A stretch of 64,000 nt of DNA from Moraxella osloensis (lineage in GTDB: Bacteria > Pseudomonadota > Gammaproteobacteria > Pseudomonadales > Moraxellaceae). The position numbers were made by a program, and so were the translations under genes. The notes beneath the pieces are model-generated. The model saw only the letters and a program-made list of their open reading frames with translations. It was not told the origin of the DNA and made no database searches. Of the stretch, positions 18,366 through 27,875 are shown in pieces. Where the stretch lies: NCBI RefSeq assembly GCF_001553955.1, contig NZ_CP014234.1, positions 310,001 to 374,000 on the forward strand, written 5' to 3'. Position 1 is the first letter of the stretch; each line of letters starts with the position of its first letter.

Positions 18366-19160
18366 ATGTCAAAACAAACAGAATTAACCGATGCAGAAAT
18401 GCTACGTTATGCCCGCCAAATATTGCTAGAAGGGTGGGATATAGAAGCACAAACGCGGCTAAAAAATAGCTGTGCGATTATTATTGGGATGGGCGGGCTA
18501 GGTTGCCCACTTGCAGAGACCTTGTGCCGTGCTGGCATTGGCAAGATGCTTATTATTGACGATGATACGATTGATGAGAGCAATCTGCAGCGGCAGTCGT
18601 TGTTTACCCCTAACGACATCGGTCAATCTAAAGCGCTGGTAGCTAAGGCTAAATTAAATCAAATCAATGCATTTTGTGAGGTTATCGCCATACATACGCG
18701 TTTAACAGCAGATAATTATCAACAAATGATTGAACAAGAAAATATAAATAGCCTAAGCAGATTAATTTGCGACTGCACCGATAACTTCAAAACACGAGAC
18801 CTCATTAACACCATCGCTGTCAAGTCAAATTTGTCATTATTATCAGCTTCCGCCATTGCGCAAACAGGGCAACTGGCATTATTTGCGCCGCAGCAAGGTT
18901 GCTATCATTGCTTGTTTCAAGGGGCAGGGGATGATGAGCGAACTTGTGCCACTAGCGGCGTGCTTGCCAGTACCACCCAAATCATCGGCAACCTTCAAGC
19001 CCAAGCGGCTTTGAGTTTTTTGGGACTCGGCATCAATCCTATAGCGCAAACGTTATTGCTATGGAACGGCAAAACCATGAATCTTAAAAAACTTCACTAT
19101 CGTAAAGACGCTAACTGCGAGATTTGTAGCCACCCATCAGCTATCACAGACGTCATTTAA
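18366..19160 (+). CDS. MoeB/ThiF/HesA-family adenylyltransferase (E1-like)
   Basis: Activates the C-terminus of a ubiquitin-like sulfur carrier (MoaD or ThiS) as acyl-adenylate. The 264-aa protein has the N-terminal RYARQILLEGWD, the nucleotide site IIIGMGGLGCPLAETLCRAG, DDDTIDESNLQRQSLF, DCTDNFKTRDLIN and the Zn ligands CYHC and CEIC. The Cys in DERTCATSGVL is the family's thioester-type cysteine. MoeB and ThiF cannot be separated by sequence alone, and no moa or thi genes adjoin. It is in the ampG-prmC unit. The ATAGCCTAAGC word falls in a surface loop (NSLSR). Confidence 0.88.
   Translation: MSKQTELTDAEMLRYARQILLEGWDIEAQTRLKNSCAIIIGMGGLGCPLAETLCRAGIGKMLIIDDDTIDESNLQRQSLFTPNDIGQSKALVAKAKLNQINAFCEVIAIHTRLTADNYQQMIEQENINSLSRLICDCTDNFKTRDLINTIAVKSNLSLLSASAIAQTGQLALFAPQQGCYHCLFQGAGDDERTCATSGVLASTTQIIGNLQAQAALSFLGLGINPIAQTLLLWNGKTMNLKKLHYRKDANCEICSHPSAITDVI
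18748..18758 (+). repeat. Dispersed word ATAGCCTAAGC, copy 4 (in the MoeB-like gene)
   Basis: Exact core with AAATAGCCTAAGCAG context, read as Asn-Ser-Leu-Ser-Arg. Confidence 0.75.
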
Positions 19161-19173
19161 ACTAGAGTCAATC

Positions 19174-20487
19174 ATGCAAAAAAATCACTTTTTAAAAAAA
19201 TCCTTAAATGTCATTCAGCGGGTCGGAAAAACGGCAACCGTTGCTGGCAAAGCAGGGCTGCGTATCGCCCAAGGCGAAAAAATGACCCCAACGTTGCTGC
19301 GTCAAAGCTTTGAAGAGTTGGGTACTACCTATATCAAAATCGGTCAGTTTATTGCCAGTACCCCGTCCATCTTTCCCCGCGAATATGTGACAGTATTTCA
19401 AGGCTGTCTAGATCAAACCACGCCCATGCCTTATAGCTATATTGAAGGCGTCTTAAGAGAGGAGCTGGAAAAAGACGGGCAGACATTAGAAGATATTTTT
19501 CAAAGTATTGAGGTCAAACCGCTAGCGTCTGCATCCATCGCCCAAGTTCACAGTGCTATTTTAAAAAATGGCGATAATGTGGTGTTAAAAGTGCAAAAAC
19601 CTGAAGTAGATACCATCATTCAAACCGATTTAGGTATGATGGTTGGGTTGACTAAACTGATTGATAGTATCGCACCATCGCTAAAATTTGCCAGTATTTC
19701 ACCCATTATTGATGAAATCCGTTTGCGCATGGCAGCAGAAACGGACTTCTTACAAGAAGCCAAAAACATTGATGATTTCCAAGATTTTTTGAAAAAAACC
19801 GACAATCATAAAGTAGTCGCGCCCGATGTTTATCATGATATCAGTAGCAAAAAAGTACTTGTCATGACCCGGTTTTTTGGGGTGTCTATGATTGATGATG
19901 CTGCCATGCGTCAATACTGCAAATACCCCGCACAGGTGATGACAGATACTTTAAATACGTGGTTTTCTAGCTTGATGCTGTGCAATAGTTTTCATGCCGA
20001 TTTGCATGCCGGTAATTTGATGTTGTTGACCGATGGTCGTATTGGCTTTATTGATTTTGGGATTGTAGGCAAACTTGAACCCAAAGCGTGGCAAGCCAGT
20101 ATGGGGATGATGGATAGTTTTGCTAAAGAAGACTATCGCGGCATGGCGCATTATATGGTTGAAATGGATATGACCCATGCGCGAGAGCAAGTCAATGTCG
20201 ATGTCCTTGCCCAAGATCTTGAGTCAGTGATGAAAAAAATCTTGGCGGAAGATAGTTTGTTTATGGGAAAAACCATTGACCAAACCATGCCAAACCGATT
20301 AAAAGATCATACTGATGAAATCAACCAAATGTTGCTTGAAATGGTGGAAGTCGGTAAACGCCATGGCATTCACTTCCCAAGAGATTTTGCGCTACTCACC
20401 AAACAACTGTTATATTTTGACCGTTTTATGAAAGTACTTGCCCCTGAGATGGATATGTTTCATGATGCGCGGATTAAAATGGCATAA
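19174..20487 (+). CDS. ABC1/AarF/UbiB-family atypical kinase
   Basis: A member of the ancient ABC1 family whose best-known member, UbiB, supports ubiquinone biosynthesis. The 437-aa protein has the family KxGQ motif (YIKIGQFIASTPSIFP), an Ala-rich loop replacing the Gly-rich loop (PLASASIAQVHSA), a nucleotide-binding lysine (VVLKVQKP), the catalytic-type HADLHAGNLM and the DFG equivalent (IGFIDFGIVG). It lacks the C-terminal TM pair and extra length of E. coli UbiB (546 aa), so it is a shorter relative and I give no symbol. It follows the MoeB-like gene by 13 bases and ends convergently with dnaG. Confidence 0.87.
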   Translation: MQKNHFLKKSLNVIQRVGKTATVAGKAGLRIAQGEKMTPTLLRQSFEELGTTYIKIGQFIASTPSIFPREYVTVFQGCLDQTTPMPYSYIEGVLREELEKDGQTLEDIFQSIEVKPLASASIAQVHSAILKNGDNVVLKVQKPEVDTIIQTDLGMMVGLTKLIDSIAPSLKFASISPIIDEIRLRMAAETDFLQEAKNIDDFQDFLKKTDNHKVVAPDVYHDISSKKVLVMTRFFGVSMIDDAAMRQYCKYPAQVMTDTLNTWFSSLMLCNSFHADLHAGNLMLLTDGRIGFIDFGIVGKLEPKAWQASMGMMDSFAKEDYRGMAHYMVEMDMTHAREQVNVDVLAQDLESVMKKILAEDSLFMGKTIDQTMPNRLKDHTDEINQMLLEMVEVGKRHGIHFPRDFALLTKQLLYFDRFMKVLAPEMDMFHDARIKMA

Positions 20488-20499
20488 ACACGCGATGAA

Positions 20500-22746
20500 T
20501 TAATCCTCTTTGCGCTGTAGCCATGTTCTAAGCCAAGTTAAAATCGCTTGGTGGTGTTTGATGCATAGGCTCAGCGCCTTTAAGTCTGCTTTTAGGGTTT
20601 TTTGTTCGCGCTGTAGGGTTTCTAACATCAGTTGAACTACCAGCTCTGTCACCAGGTCTGAGATATCATCAATATTGCGCTGACTAAGTTCTTTAAAAAA
20701 CCGCGCCCAATGTTTTATAAGTTTGTTTTGCTGCTCTGATGTCAAGCCCGCCAGTATGAAATGTGCTTTGGCATTGATTCGCTCGTAAGTTGACCAGTTT
20801 GGGTTATCAAAATCCTGCAATCTTGATTGAATGGTTTGAATCCAAGTAATCAAATTCAATAATTCTTCATCGGCAATGGCTTGCCAAGTCAGACAGCAGC
20901 TTTCATCATAGTTTTTGCAGGGCGCATTCATCGCATCTGTAATGACATCCGTGATAACATCTGTGATAACACCATTGATAACATCAGCGTCGCCAGTTGA
21001 ATTTTCGTCCAGTCGCATCGGGGCTGTTGGTTTGCTAGATGGGTGTTTCGGTTTAAAAACATTAGCCGCTTCGCTGCGCTGATATATATCGCGGATGACA
21101 GATTGGCTAATGCGGTTATTTTCCAAACTGCCTAACAGCTCTGGTTGAAACAAAAAACACAGCTGCAGATGTAGTTGTACTGTCAATTCGCTATCAAAAT
21201 TGAGCAGGGCATCTTGCGCTTGCCGTGCTTGGTTTTTTCGCCCCAATCCCATTTTGTTTTTGATGTCTTCACGCAGCAACCAGCCATAACTGCCTTTTGG
21301 TAGTTTTTGGGTCAGCGCAGAGAGCTGCTGCAAAATCTTGCTGCGATTTTCGGGGGTATTGGTAGGATATTGACGCGTCAGACTTGAGTACAAATACGCT
21401 GATAGGGGAACGGCTTGGGCGATTTGTTGCTGCATCGCTAACAAACCATGCGCTTTGACATAACTATCAGGATCATGATTGTCTGGCAGTGTCAAAAAGT
21501 GTAATTCCTTGCCATCAGTGAGCGCAGGCAACCCAACTTCCATAGCACGCCAAGCGGCTTTTTGTCCTGCACTATCACCATCAAAACTTAAAGTAAGTAT
21601 GGGATTAAATTGCAGCAATCTTTCGATTTGTGATTGCGCCAGCGCTGTTCCCATGGAGGCAACTGCGCCATACACGCCCGCTTGATGAAGGCTTATGACA
21701 TCCATATAACCTTCAACCACCAGCCAGTCTTTGGCTTTGGCCTTGCGACCTTCAAAAAGACCATACAACACGGCTTGTTTATGAAATACAGGTGAATCTG
21801 AAGAATTGATATACTTGGGCTGCTCATCATCCGACATGGTGCGACCGGCAAAGCCGATCACCCGCCCTTGTTGGTCGCGAATGGGGAAAATCACCCGATT
21901 GCGCAGCAAATCAAAATCACGCCCATTTTGCGAAGTGCGCACCAATCCTAAGATTTTTAAACCTTCAATGTCTTGGGGGAAGGCTTCTTCAAGATGTTGC
22001 CAACCGTTTGGGGCAAAACCCAAGGCAAATTCTTCGATAGTGTGCGGCGTCAGACCACGTTTGAGCAAATAATGTTGCGCAAAGCTATTTTGCTGTAATT
22101 GGTACTGATAAAACTGGCAGATTTGGGTCAATAAGTCGTATAAACTCGATAAACTATCCTGCACGCTGTTATTGCCCATGTCATCAAAGGGTGAAAATCC
22201 GCCAACGCTTGCATCATCATACTCGCCAAAAGGGATAAAGCTTGCATCTAAGTTATCAGACGTTTGAAAATCATCAAAAGCGTCTATCCACAAAGCCTCT
22301 GTATTGGTAATAGACGGACGCTCGGCAACATCTGAGTCAAAGAGGGCTTGAGCGGGACTTTGAGCTAGATTTTGATGCAACGATGCCCTTGCTTGTGATA
22401 CAGCAGGTTTGGGTGCAACGGGTGTTTTTTTATAGGTATGTGATTTGTTGACAGCCTCTTTGGGCAGTTCAATCCCCGTTTGACGGGACAATTCTTTGAG
22501 CGCTTCACCCGCGGTGAGATTTTCGTACTCTTTTAAAAAGGTGAGCGCATTGCCCGCGACACCACAACCAAAACAGTTATATAGCCCTTTTTGCGGATTG
22601 ACAAAAAATGAGGGCGTTTTTTCGCCATGAAAAGGGCAACAGCCTTTGAATTCATTGCCCGAACGTTTGAGCTCCACATGCTTGCCAATAATCTTGACGA
22701 TATCGGCATTGGCAATGATTTGATCAATGATGGCATTGTTACTCAT
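20500..22746 (-). CDS. dnaG: DNA primase with an extended linker
   Basis: Synthesises RNA primers at the replication fork and binds DnaB helicase. The 748-aa protein has the N-terminal zinc finger (Cys37, His40, Cys58, Cys61), the RNA polymerase domain with TOPRIM (LVVEGYMDV, then LTLSFDGDSAG) and a C-terminal helicase-binding region. It is about 150 aa longer than E. coli DnaG (581 aa). Extra low-complexity sequence lies between the zinc and catalytic domains (residues ~100-195) and in the C-terminal linker, where the 12-bp unit encoding Val-Ile-Thr-Asp repeats (near 20940-20990). dnaG and bamD are both on the minus strand, separated by a terminator. The usual rpsU/rpoD neighbours are not here. 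Confidence 0.95.
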   Translation of the reverse strand: MSNNAIIDQIIANADIVKIIGKHVELKRSGNEFKGCCPFHGEKTPSFFVNPQKGLYNCFGCGVAGNALTFLKEYENLTAGEALKELSRQTGIELPKEAVNKSHTYKKTPVAPKPAVSQARASLHQNLAQSPAQALFDSDVAERPSITNTEALWIDAFDDFQTSDNLDASFIPFGEYDDASVGGFSPFDDMGNNSVQDSLSSLYDLLTQICQFYQYQLQQNSFAQHYLLKRGLTPHTIEEFALGFAPNGWQHLEEAFPQDIEGLKILGLVRTSQNGRDFDLLRNRVIFPIRDQQGRVIGFAGRTMSDDEQPKYINSSDSPVFHKQAVLYGLFEGRKAKAKDWLVVEGYMDVISLHQAGVYGAVASMGTALAQSQIERLLQFNPILTLSFDGDSAGQKAAWRAMEVGLPALTDGKELHFLTLPDNHDPDSYVKAHGLLAMQQQIAQAVPLSAYLYSSLTRQYPTNTPENRSKILQQLSALTQKLPKGSYGWLLREDIKNKMGLGRKNQARQAQDALLNFDSELTVQLHLQLCFLFQPELLGSLENNRISQSVIRDIYQRSEAANVFKPKHPSSKPTAPMRLDENSTGDADVINGVITDVITDVITDAMNAPCKNYDESCCLTWQAIADEELLNLITWIQTIQSRLQDFDNPNWSTYERINAKAHFILAGLTSEQQNKLIKHWARFFKELSQRNIDDISDLVTELVVQLMLETLQREQKTLKADLKALSLCIKHHQAILTWLRTWLQRKED
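20940..20990. repeat. 12-bp imperfect tandem repeat in the dnaG linker
   Basis: Four adjacent near-copies of GTGATAACATCT encode VING-VITD-VITD-VITD on the minus strand. The unit keeps the frame and lies in a linker, so copy number could change without loss of function. Confidence 0.65.
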
Positions 22747-22784
22747 GGTAAAAAGCGCATTTCCAGTTAAAAATTAGCCAATTG

Positions 22785-22813
22785 AAAAAAAATAGCTAGG
22801 ATAAACCTAGCTA
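22785..22813 (-). terminator. Rho-independent terminator of bamD
   Basis: On the minus strand TAGCTAGG and CCTAGCTA (8-bp stem, 5-nt loop, 22793-22813) are followed by eight T (22792-22785). It lies between the bamD stop and the dnaG start. Confidence 0.85.
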
Positions 22814-22833
22814 ATGTTAACGGGGTTTATAGA

Positions 22834-23916
22834 TTATTTGACTTGACTGGTATTGTCAGGTGGCAGACCCAAGCCAATTGTGGTGTCACGTGGTCTTGTC
22901 GGTGTTTCATCATTTGCCGTGGTTGCTGGACTTGGCAGGCGCATTGCCGCAGCTTGCTGAATTGAGGTCTGAATTACTTGTGGCTTGGTGTTACCTGAGT
23001 ATTGCCCCGACTGCTGGGCTAACCCTTGAACAGCAGCATTTTTTGAACTTTGACCCAGCACGCCCAATGTGGCTTTATTTAACCAGTTTGAACCGGTACG
23101 GGTATTATCAAGTTTGACATTGCCACGCGCATCAATCAGACCAGGGTAGTTGATACGAAGCAGTTGTTTATATTGATTGGCGGTATCGGTCATTCCCAGT
23201 TTGTCATAGCTATAGGCGATGGTTGCAATAGACTCTGGAATCGCTTCGCTTTGTGGGTAGTACTGAAATACCCATTTAGCACGGTTGGCAGCTGCCACAT
23301 AGGCTTTGCGTTTAATATACCAGCGCGCTACATCCATCTCACTTTCTGCCAATTGGTTATAAATATAACGCATACGTAGCGCAGCGTCTGGGGCATAGGC
23401 ACTGTTTGGGAAACGATTAATCAGTTGCTGAAAGTTATTAAAGGCAATGCGCGAATAGCCCATATCACGGTGTGCAGGATTAAGCTTGGTGTATTTCATC
23501 ACGCCGCCTGATGCCGCCTGCATATTTGAGATGCCGCGAACATAGTACGCGTAGTCAACTTGCGGGTTGGACGGGTAAGACTGGATAAAACGATCGGCAC
23601 TGGCAATGGCATCCAAATAGTCACCATGTTGGTACTGCGCATACATCAGGTCAAGTAACGCTTGCTCGCTGTAATCACCCACAGGATAGAAAGTCCGCAA
23701 ATCGTTTAACTGGCTAATCGCTTTGGCAAAATTGCCTTTTTTGATGTTGTCAGACGCCGCTTGGTAGTAGCCTTGTTCACTTTTTTCAGCTTTGGTCGCG
23801 ACGACTTCGTCTTTGCCACCCAACAATTTTGAATTTTTTAGCGTTTGACAGCCAGATAAAGTGGTCAAAGCTAGAGTAATTGCGGTGACACCCACAACTT
23901 TGGAAAGATGATGCAT
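22834..23916 (-). CDS. bamD: Outer membrane assembly lipoprotein BamD
   Basis: An essential lipoprotein of the BAM complex that inserts beta-barrel proteins into the outer membrane. From the ATG at 23916 the protein is 360 aa with a lipoprotein signal ending LTTLSGC. Five TPR-like repeats follow (for example YYQAASDNIKKGNFAKAISQ and DYAYYVRGISNMQ). The start is chosen because GAGG lies 5-6 bases upstream and puts the signal peptide at the N-terminus; an upstream ATG at 23955 would hide it. It is longer than E. coli BamD (245 aa), with an extra disordered C-terminal tail of about 110 aa rich in Gln, Ser and Thr. It diverges from rluD, a common arrangement. Confidence 0.94.
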   Translation of the reverse strand: MHHLSKVVGVTAITLALTTLSGCQTLKNSKLLGGKDEVVATKAEKSEQGYYQAASDNIKKGNFAKAISQLNDLRTFYPVGDYSEQALLDLMYAQYQHGDYLDAIASADRFIQSYPSNPQVDYAYYVRGISNMQAASGGVMKYTKLNPAHRDMGYSRIAFNNFQQLINRFPNSAYAPDAALRMRYIYNQLAESEMDVARWYIKRKAYVAAANRAKWVFQYYPQSEAIPESIATIAYSYDKLGMTDTANQYKQLLRINYPGLIDARGNVKLDNTRTGSNWLNKATLGVLGQSSKNAAVQGLAQQSGQYSGNTKPQVIQTSIQQAAAMRLPSPATTANDETPTRPRDTTIGLGLPPDNTSQVK

Positions 23917-24084
23917 ACGAACCTCAAATCTATTGCAAAAATATTTGCCCATCATAATACTTATTGTTCAAAACTGAATGCAAAATATTGTATTAAAAAT
24001 TTCACTAAGTCTATCACGAAACGTTATACTTTGTGACCTATCCGCGCATATTAATTTTGCAAATCCCTATACCCTAAGTCTGAT

Positions 24085-25224
24085 ATGTTTATGACCACGC
24101 CAATCGCCTCACATCCGATCAACTCAAATCCAATCGAATCAAACATTGAATCTATGACGGAATCTATGACTCAAAACAATACCAATCAACTCGAAGAAGA
24201 ATGGGAAAATCTGTCACAACCACACCCAAGCCATCAGGATCTGCAGACCCACGACGCTGGCAGTCATCACATTGTCCAAGATTATACAGTCAACTCTGAG
24301 CAAATAGGCGAGCGCATTGATAAAATTGCTGCCTTGGTGTTTAGCGATTATTCGCGTGAGCAAATCAAAAATTGGCTTGAGTCAGGCGAACTAACCGTAA
24401 ACGGCGCAGCGCAAAAACCCAAATATCGCCTTAAGCCCAACGATGTGCTGATGCTTAAAGCGAGTTTGACCGCTCAACAACAAGATTTGCCCGAGAATAT
24501 CCCACTTGATATCTTGTATGAAGATGAGGCGGTGCTAGTCATCAATAAGCCAGTAGGTTTGGTCGTCCATCCTGGCGCAGGCAATGGGTCGGGTACGCTA
24601 GTCAACGCGCTACTTTTTCATTATCCTGACAGCCGCACGCTACCTAGAGCAGGATTGGTACATCGAATCGATAAAGAAACATCGGGTTTAATGGTGATTG
24701 CAAAAGACAGTCAAAGCCAGCTGCATCTAATTAATCAGCTTAAAGACAAATCCGTGTACCGGCTTTATCAAGCGATTGTGTTGGCGTCGGCGGCTGAGCT
24801 TGCCCGCCATCGCACCATTGATGCACCCATTGGTCGCCATCCGACCCAGCGCACCAAAATGGCGGTGGTGGGTAGTGGCAAACCCGCTGTCACCCATCTT
24901 GAGAAAATCACAGCGATAAGCGAGGCTGTCTCATTGGTCAGCGTCCGACTGGAAACAGGGCGCACCCACCAAATCCGTGTACACTTATCAAATTTGGGTT
25001 TTCCATTGCTCGGAGATCCGCTATATGGTGCTGCTCGTAAAAATGTGATATTGTTAAAAACCTTGGATGACGACCAAAAACATGTCGTACAACAGTTCCA
25101 GCGTCAGGCGCTGCATGCGTATGAGCTTGGCTTTATCCATCCAAAAACAGGCGAGCCTATTAAAGTGCAAGCGCCATTACCCGATGATATGCAACAGCTA
25201 CTTGAACATTTACAGTCAATATAA
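24085..25224 (+). CDS. rluD: Ribosomal large subunit pseudouridine synthase D
   Basis: Family members make pseudouridines 1911, 1915 and 1917 in helix 69 of 23S rRNA. The 379-aa protein has a low-complexity N-terminus of ~65 aa with Glu-Ser-Met repeats, an S4 RNA-binding domain (SREQIKNWLESGELTVNG) and the catalytic HRIDKETSGLMVIAK, whose Asp is the nucleophile. ETGRTHQIRVHLSNLGFPLL and DPLYGA complete the family motifs. The N-terminal tail makes it ~50 aa longer than E. coli RluD. Synteny with bamD supports RluD over RluA/RluC. Confidence 0.93.
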   Translation: MFMTTPIASHPINSNPIESNIESMTESMTQNNTNQLEEEWENLSQPHPSHQDLQTHDAGSHHIVQDYTVNSEQIGERIDKIAALVFSDYSREQIKNWLESGELTVNGAAQKPKYRLKPNDVLMLKASLTAQQQDLPENIPLDILYEDEAVLVINKPVGLVVHPGAGNGSGTLVNALLFHYPDSRTLPRAGLVHRIDKETSGLMVIAKDSQSQLHLINQLKDKSVYRLYQAIVLASAAELARHRTIDAPIGRHPTQRTKMAVVGSGKPAVTHLEKITAISEAVSLVSVRLETGRTHQIRVHLSNLGFPLLGDPLYGAARKNVILLKTLDDDQKHVVQQFQRQALHAYELGFIHPKTGEPIKVQAPLPDDMQQLLEHLQSI

Positions 25225-25244
25225 AGACATGGTAGATATATCAC

Positions 25245-25592
25245 ATGAATATCTGGTTTAAATATGCCATCACTGCATTAATGGTGGTATTGGTTTCAGA
25301 GTTTGCAAAACGCAGTGACAAGCTAGGAGGATTTATAGCCGCGTTGCCATTGGTGACGATTTTGACCTTGGTTTGGCTGTATCTTGAACATCAATCCACC
25401 GAAAAAATCGCCAATCACGCCTATTACACATTTTGGTATGTGATACCCACCTTGCCGATGTTTTTAATTTTTCCATATTTGCTGCCAAAAGTTGGTTTTT
25501 GGGCGGATTTGGGCATTTGTATCGTAGTGACGGTTATGATCTTTTGGTTATTGGCCAGACTACTAAGCAACTTTGGTATTCAATTATTGTAG
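25245..25592 (+). CDS. DUF3147-family small membrane protein
   Basis: A 115-aa, very hydrophobic protein with about four TM segments. The N-terminus KYAITALMVVLVSEFAKRSD and the segment GGFIAALPLVTILTLVWLYLE match the DUF3147 pattern as I recall it. Function is unknown. It starts 20 bases after rluD and probably rides on that transcript. Its stop lies 11 bases from the convergent end of the next minus-strand gene, with no terminator visible between. Confidence 0.75.
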   Translation: MNIWFKYAITALMVVLVSEFAKRSDKLGGFIAALPLVTILTLVWLYLEHQSTEKIANHAYYTFWYVIPTLPMFLIFPYLLPKVGFWADLGICIVVTVMIFWLLARLLSNFGIQLL

Positions 25593-25603
25593 AAAAGCCA
25601 AAA

Positions 25604-26428
25604 TTAGACCATTTTTTCCGTTAAATATTTCCAATAGCGTTTTGGCAAATACTGAATATGTAGCTTGCGATTTAGCCGCTCTTTGATGGTCACGTGGGTA
25701 AAATATTTTTGCCAAAGCGTTTGGTATTGTTGTTCTGCCTTGCTATAAAACTGCTGTGGATGCAGTAGTGCTTCATCATCTACATCGCAGATGATATGGA
25801 CTTGTTCGCTGGGATCATCGTGAGCGTAATAAATACCAAACCCGCGTTTGACATCATAAATCGCCCAAGTCTGATCGGCATAGCGTTCTTTAAAATGCTG
25901 ATGCAAAATGGGTAATACATTAAAATCTGGCTCAACACGCGCAAAATATACCGATTTGTCGGTGTGTGGCATTTGCATTTGTTCAAATCGCACAAACGCC
26001 TGCATACGGTGGCGCTCACGCCCGACCATTTTGATAAGCTTGCTCACTGCCATCACATCCGCATGGGTATAATTCTCCCACACATCAAGGTTGGGATTAG
26101 ACAATTGAAACCGTACCACCCCAAACAGATGACTATACACCGTAGGCGATTCTGACAAAAAGCCCCATAGCAGTTGTCGCATACCGTTTTTGCCAAATTT
26201 GCCAAAGACGCGCGCTAATTTATCACTCACCCGTAAGGTTTTGGCTTCATCGGTTGCGACGGTGACAGTGGCTTGCCAAAAATTGGGCACCACTTCATGC
26301 TCAGCTTGAATGGTCACAATCGGGGTGTGCTGCCAACCGTTCTCATAGATGGTGAACACACACGTGAGCCACCCTTCAAAGCTGCCATCAAAGATTAAAA
26401 TGGGGGTCTCAGCCGTCACTAAATCCAT
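25604..26428 (-). CDS. TIGR03915-type putative DNA repair protein (DUF4130)
   Basis: A 274-aa protein recognised by its opening LIFDGSFEGWLTCVF and its closing RYWKYLTEK, both typical of the family that accompanies a specific radical SAM protein. In some genomes this domain is fused to a UdgX-like uracil-DNA-binding protein. It has no assigned reaction; a role in DNA repair or nucleic-acid modification is inferred from fusions and from its constant partner. The partner gene lies just upstream on the same strand (26509-27765), 80 bases apart. AAAGG precedes the ATG by 7 bases. Full length for the family. Confidence 0.82.
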   Translation of the reverse strand: MDLVTAETPILIFDGSFEGWLTCVFTIYENGWQHTPIVTIQAEHEVVPNFWQATVTVATDEAKTLRVSDKLARVFGKFGKNGMRQLLWGFLSESPTVYSHLFGVVRFQLSNPNLDVWENYTHADVMAVSKLIKMVGRERHRMQAFVRFEQMQMPHTDKSVYFARVEPDFNVLPILHQHFKERYADQTWAIYDVKRGFGIYYAHDDPSEQVHIICDVDDEALLHPQQFYSKAEQQYQTLWQKYFTHVTIKERLNRKLHIQYLPKRYWKYLTEKMV

Positions 26429-26508
26429 AATTGACCTTTTGCACAGTGGACTTTAAAACCTTAATTTTAAAAGATTGATTTTAAAAAACTAAGTTTAAAA
26501 CAATAATG

Positions 26509-27765
26509 CTAAAACAACGCCAATTGACCATGCCGCTCGGCTTTGAATTTGGTTTGGGTCTGCGCCAGCACATAATCGCGAAAATTATCCTGCGTTAAAT
26601 GACTTAAATGCTCATTGCGACCTTTGAGTGCGATAAAGTATTTGGCGCGGTTTACGGCAGCGCCCATTTGCTTGAGATGATCGAGTGTCAAAGTCGAAAA
26701 TTTTCGTGCCTGAACAATTTTTTTGGCGGTTCGGGTGCCAATACCAGGAATACGCACAATCATTTTGTAGGGCGCGGTCTGAATATTAACGGGGAAATGT
26801 GACTTATTACGAATCGCCCAAGCCAATTTGGGGTCACAGTCCAAATCCAAGAACGGATGGTCATCGGGTAGAATTTCTTCTGCTTCAAATCCATAAAAAC
26901 GCATGAGCCAATCCGCTTGGTACAAGCGATTTTCTCGCACCATCGGCACAGGGGTGCCCATAGCGGGCAAGCGATTGTCACTGAGCATAGGCACATACCC
27001 TGAATAGTACACCCGTTTTAGGTCATATTCTTGATAAAAATGGCTCGATAAACGGATGATTTGTAAATCGGTCTCTTGCGCTGCGCCCACAATCAGCTGG
27101 GTACTTTGACCCGCTGGGGTAAATTTTGGGGTATGTTTGTGTTGTTTTTTACTATCTTTAAACACCACGATTTGTTCTTGCACCACTTTCATTGGCGCTT
27201 TCATATCGTCATGGTTTTTTTCAGGTGCGAGCAATGCCAAGCCTGATTTGGTGGGGATTTCCATATTGACGCTTAAGCGATCGGCATACAATCCTGCTTC
27301 CTGCATCAACTCAGCAGACGCACCCGGAATGGTTTTTAGATGAATATAGCCATTGAATTTGTGCGCAAGGCGCAAGGTTTTGGCGACACGAACCAATCGC
27401 TCCATGGTATAGTCGGGCGATTTAAAAATCCCTGAGCTTAAAAACAAGCCTTCAATATAGTTGCGCCGATAAAACTGCATGGTCAAATCAACCACTTCCT
27501 CGACAGTAAATGCTGCGCGCGGCGTATCGTGACTGCGCCTTGAGGTGCAATACGCGCAATCGTAGATACAATGATTGGTAAACAATATTTTTAATAAGGA
27601 AACACAGCGGCCATCTTCGGTATAGCTATGGCAAATACCTGAGTTAGCTGTGCCGAGTCCTTTGTTATGATTGTCACGTTTGCTGCCACTTGATGAACAG
27701 GAAACATCATATTTGGCAGCATCGGCTAAGATGGATAATTTGTCTTGCAATCTTTCATAATTCAT
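26509..27765 (-). CDS. Putative DNA modification/repair radical SAM protein (TIGR03916-type)
   Basis: The 418-aa protein carries the radical SAM cluster motif CIYDCAYC (Cys66, Cys70, Cys73), ligating a 4Fe-4S cluster that cleaves SAM. A C-terminal helix-hairpin-helix (IPGIGTRTAKKIVQARKFS) is a non-specific DNA-binding element. The combination of radical SAM plus HhH is the diagnostic layout of the family that pairs with the adjacent DUF4130 protein. The reaction is not established. AAGG lies 8 bases before the ATG. The pair forms a two-gene operon read towards rluD. Confidence 0.88.
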   Translation of the reverse strand: MNYERLQDKLSILADAAKYDVSCSSSGSKRDNHNKGLGTANSGICHSYTEDGRCVSLLKILFTNHCIYDCAYCTSRRSHDTPRAAFTVEEVVDLTMQFYRRNYIEGLFLSSGIFKSPDYTMERLVRVAKTLRLAHKFNGYIHLKTIPGASAELMQEAGLYADRLSVNMEIPTKSGLALLAPEKNHDDMKAPMKVVQEQIVVFKDSKKQHKHTPKFTPAGQSTQLIVGAAQETDLQIIRLSSHFYQEYDLKRVYYSGYVPMLSDNRLPAMGTPVPMVRENRLYQADWLMRFYGFEAEEILPDDHPFLDLDCDPKLAWAIRNKSHFPVNIQTAPYKMIVRIPGIGTRTAKKIVQARKFSTLTLDHLKQMGAAVNRAKYFIALKGRNEHLSHLTQDNFRDYVLAQTQTKFKAERHGQLALF

Positions 27766-27875
27766 CGCATAAACCTTGCATATCTTATATATCAGCAGAT
27801 AAAAACATAAAAAATAGGTTGCAAAATTAAACTTAAGATGGCTATTTTACCTTATCAGCGGCTAGAAATACGGTC

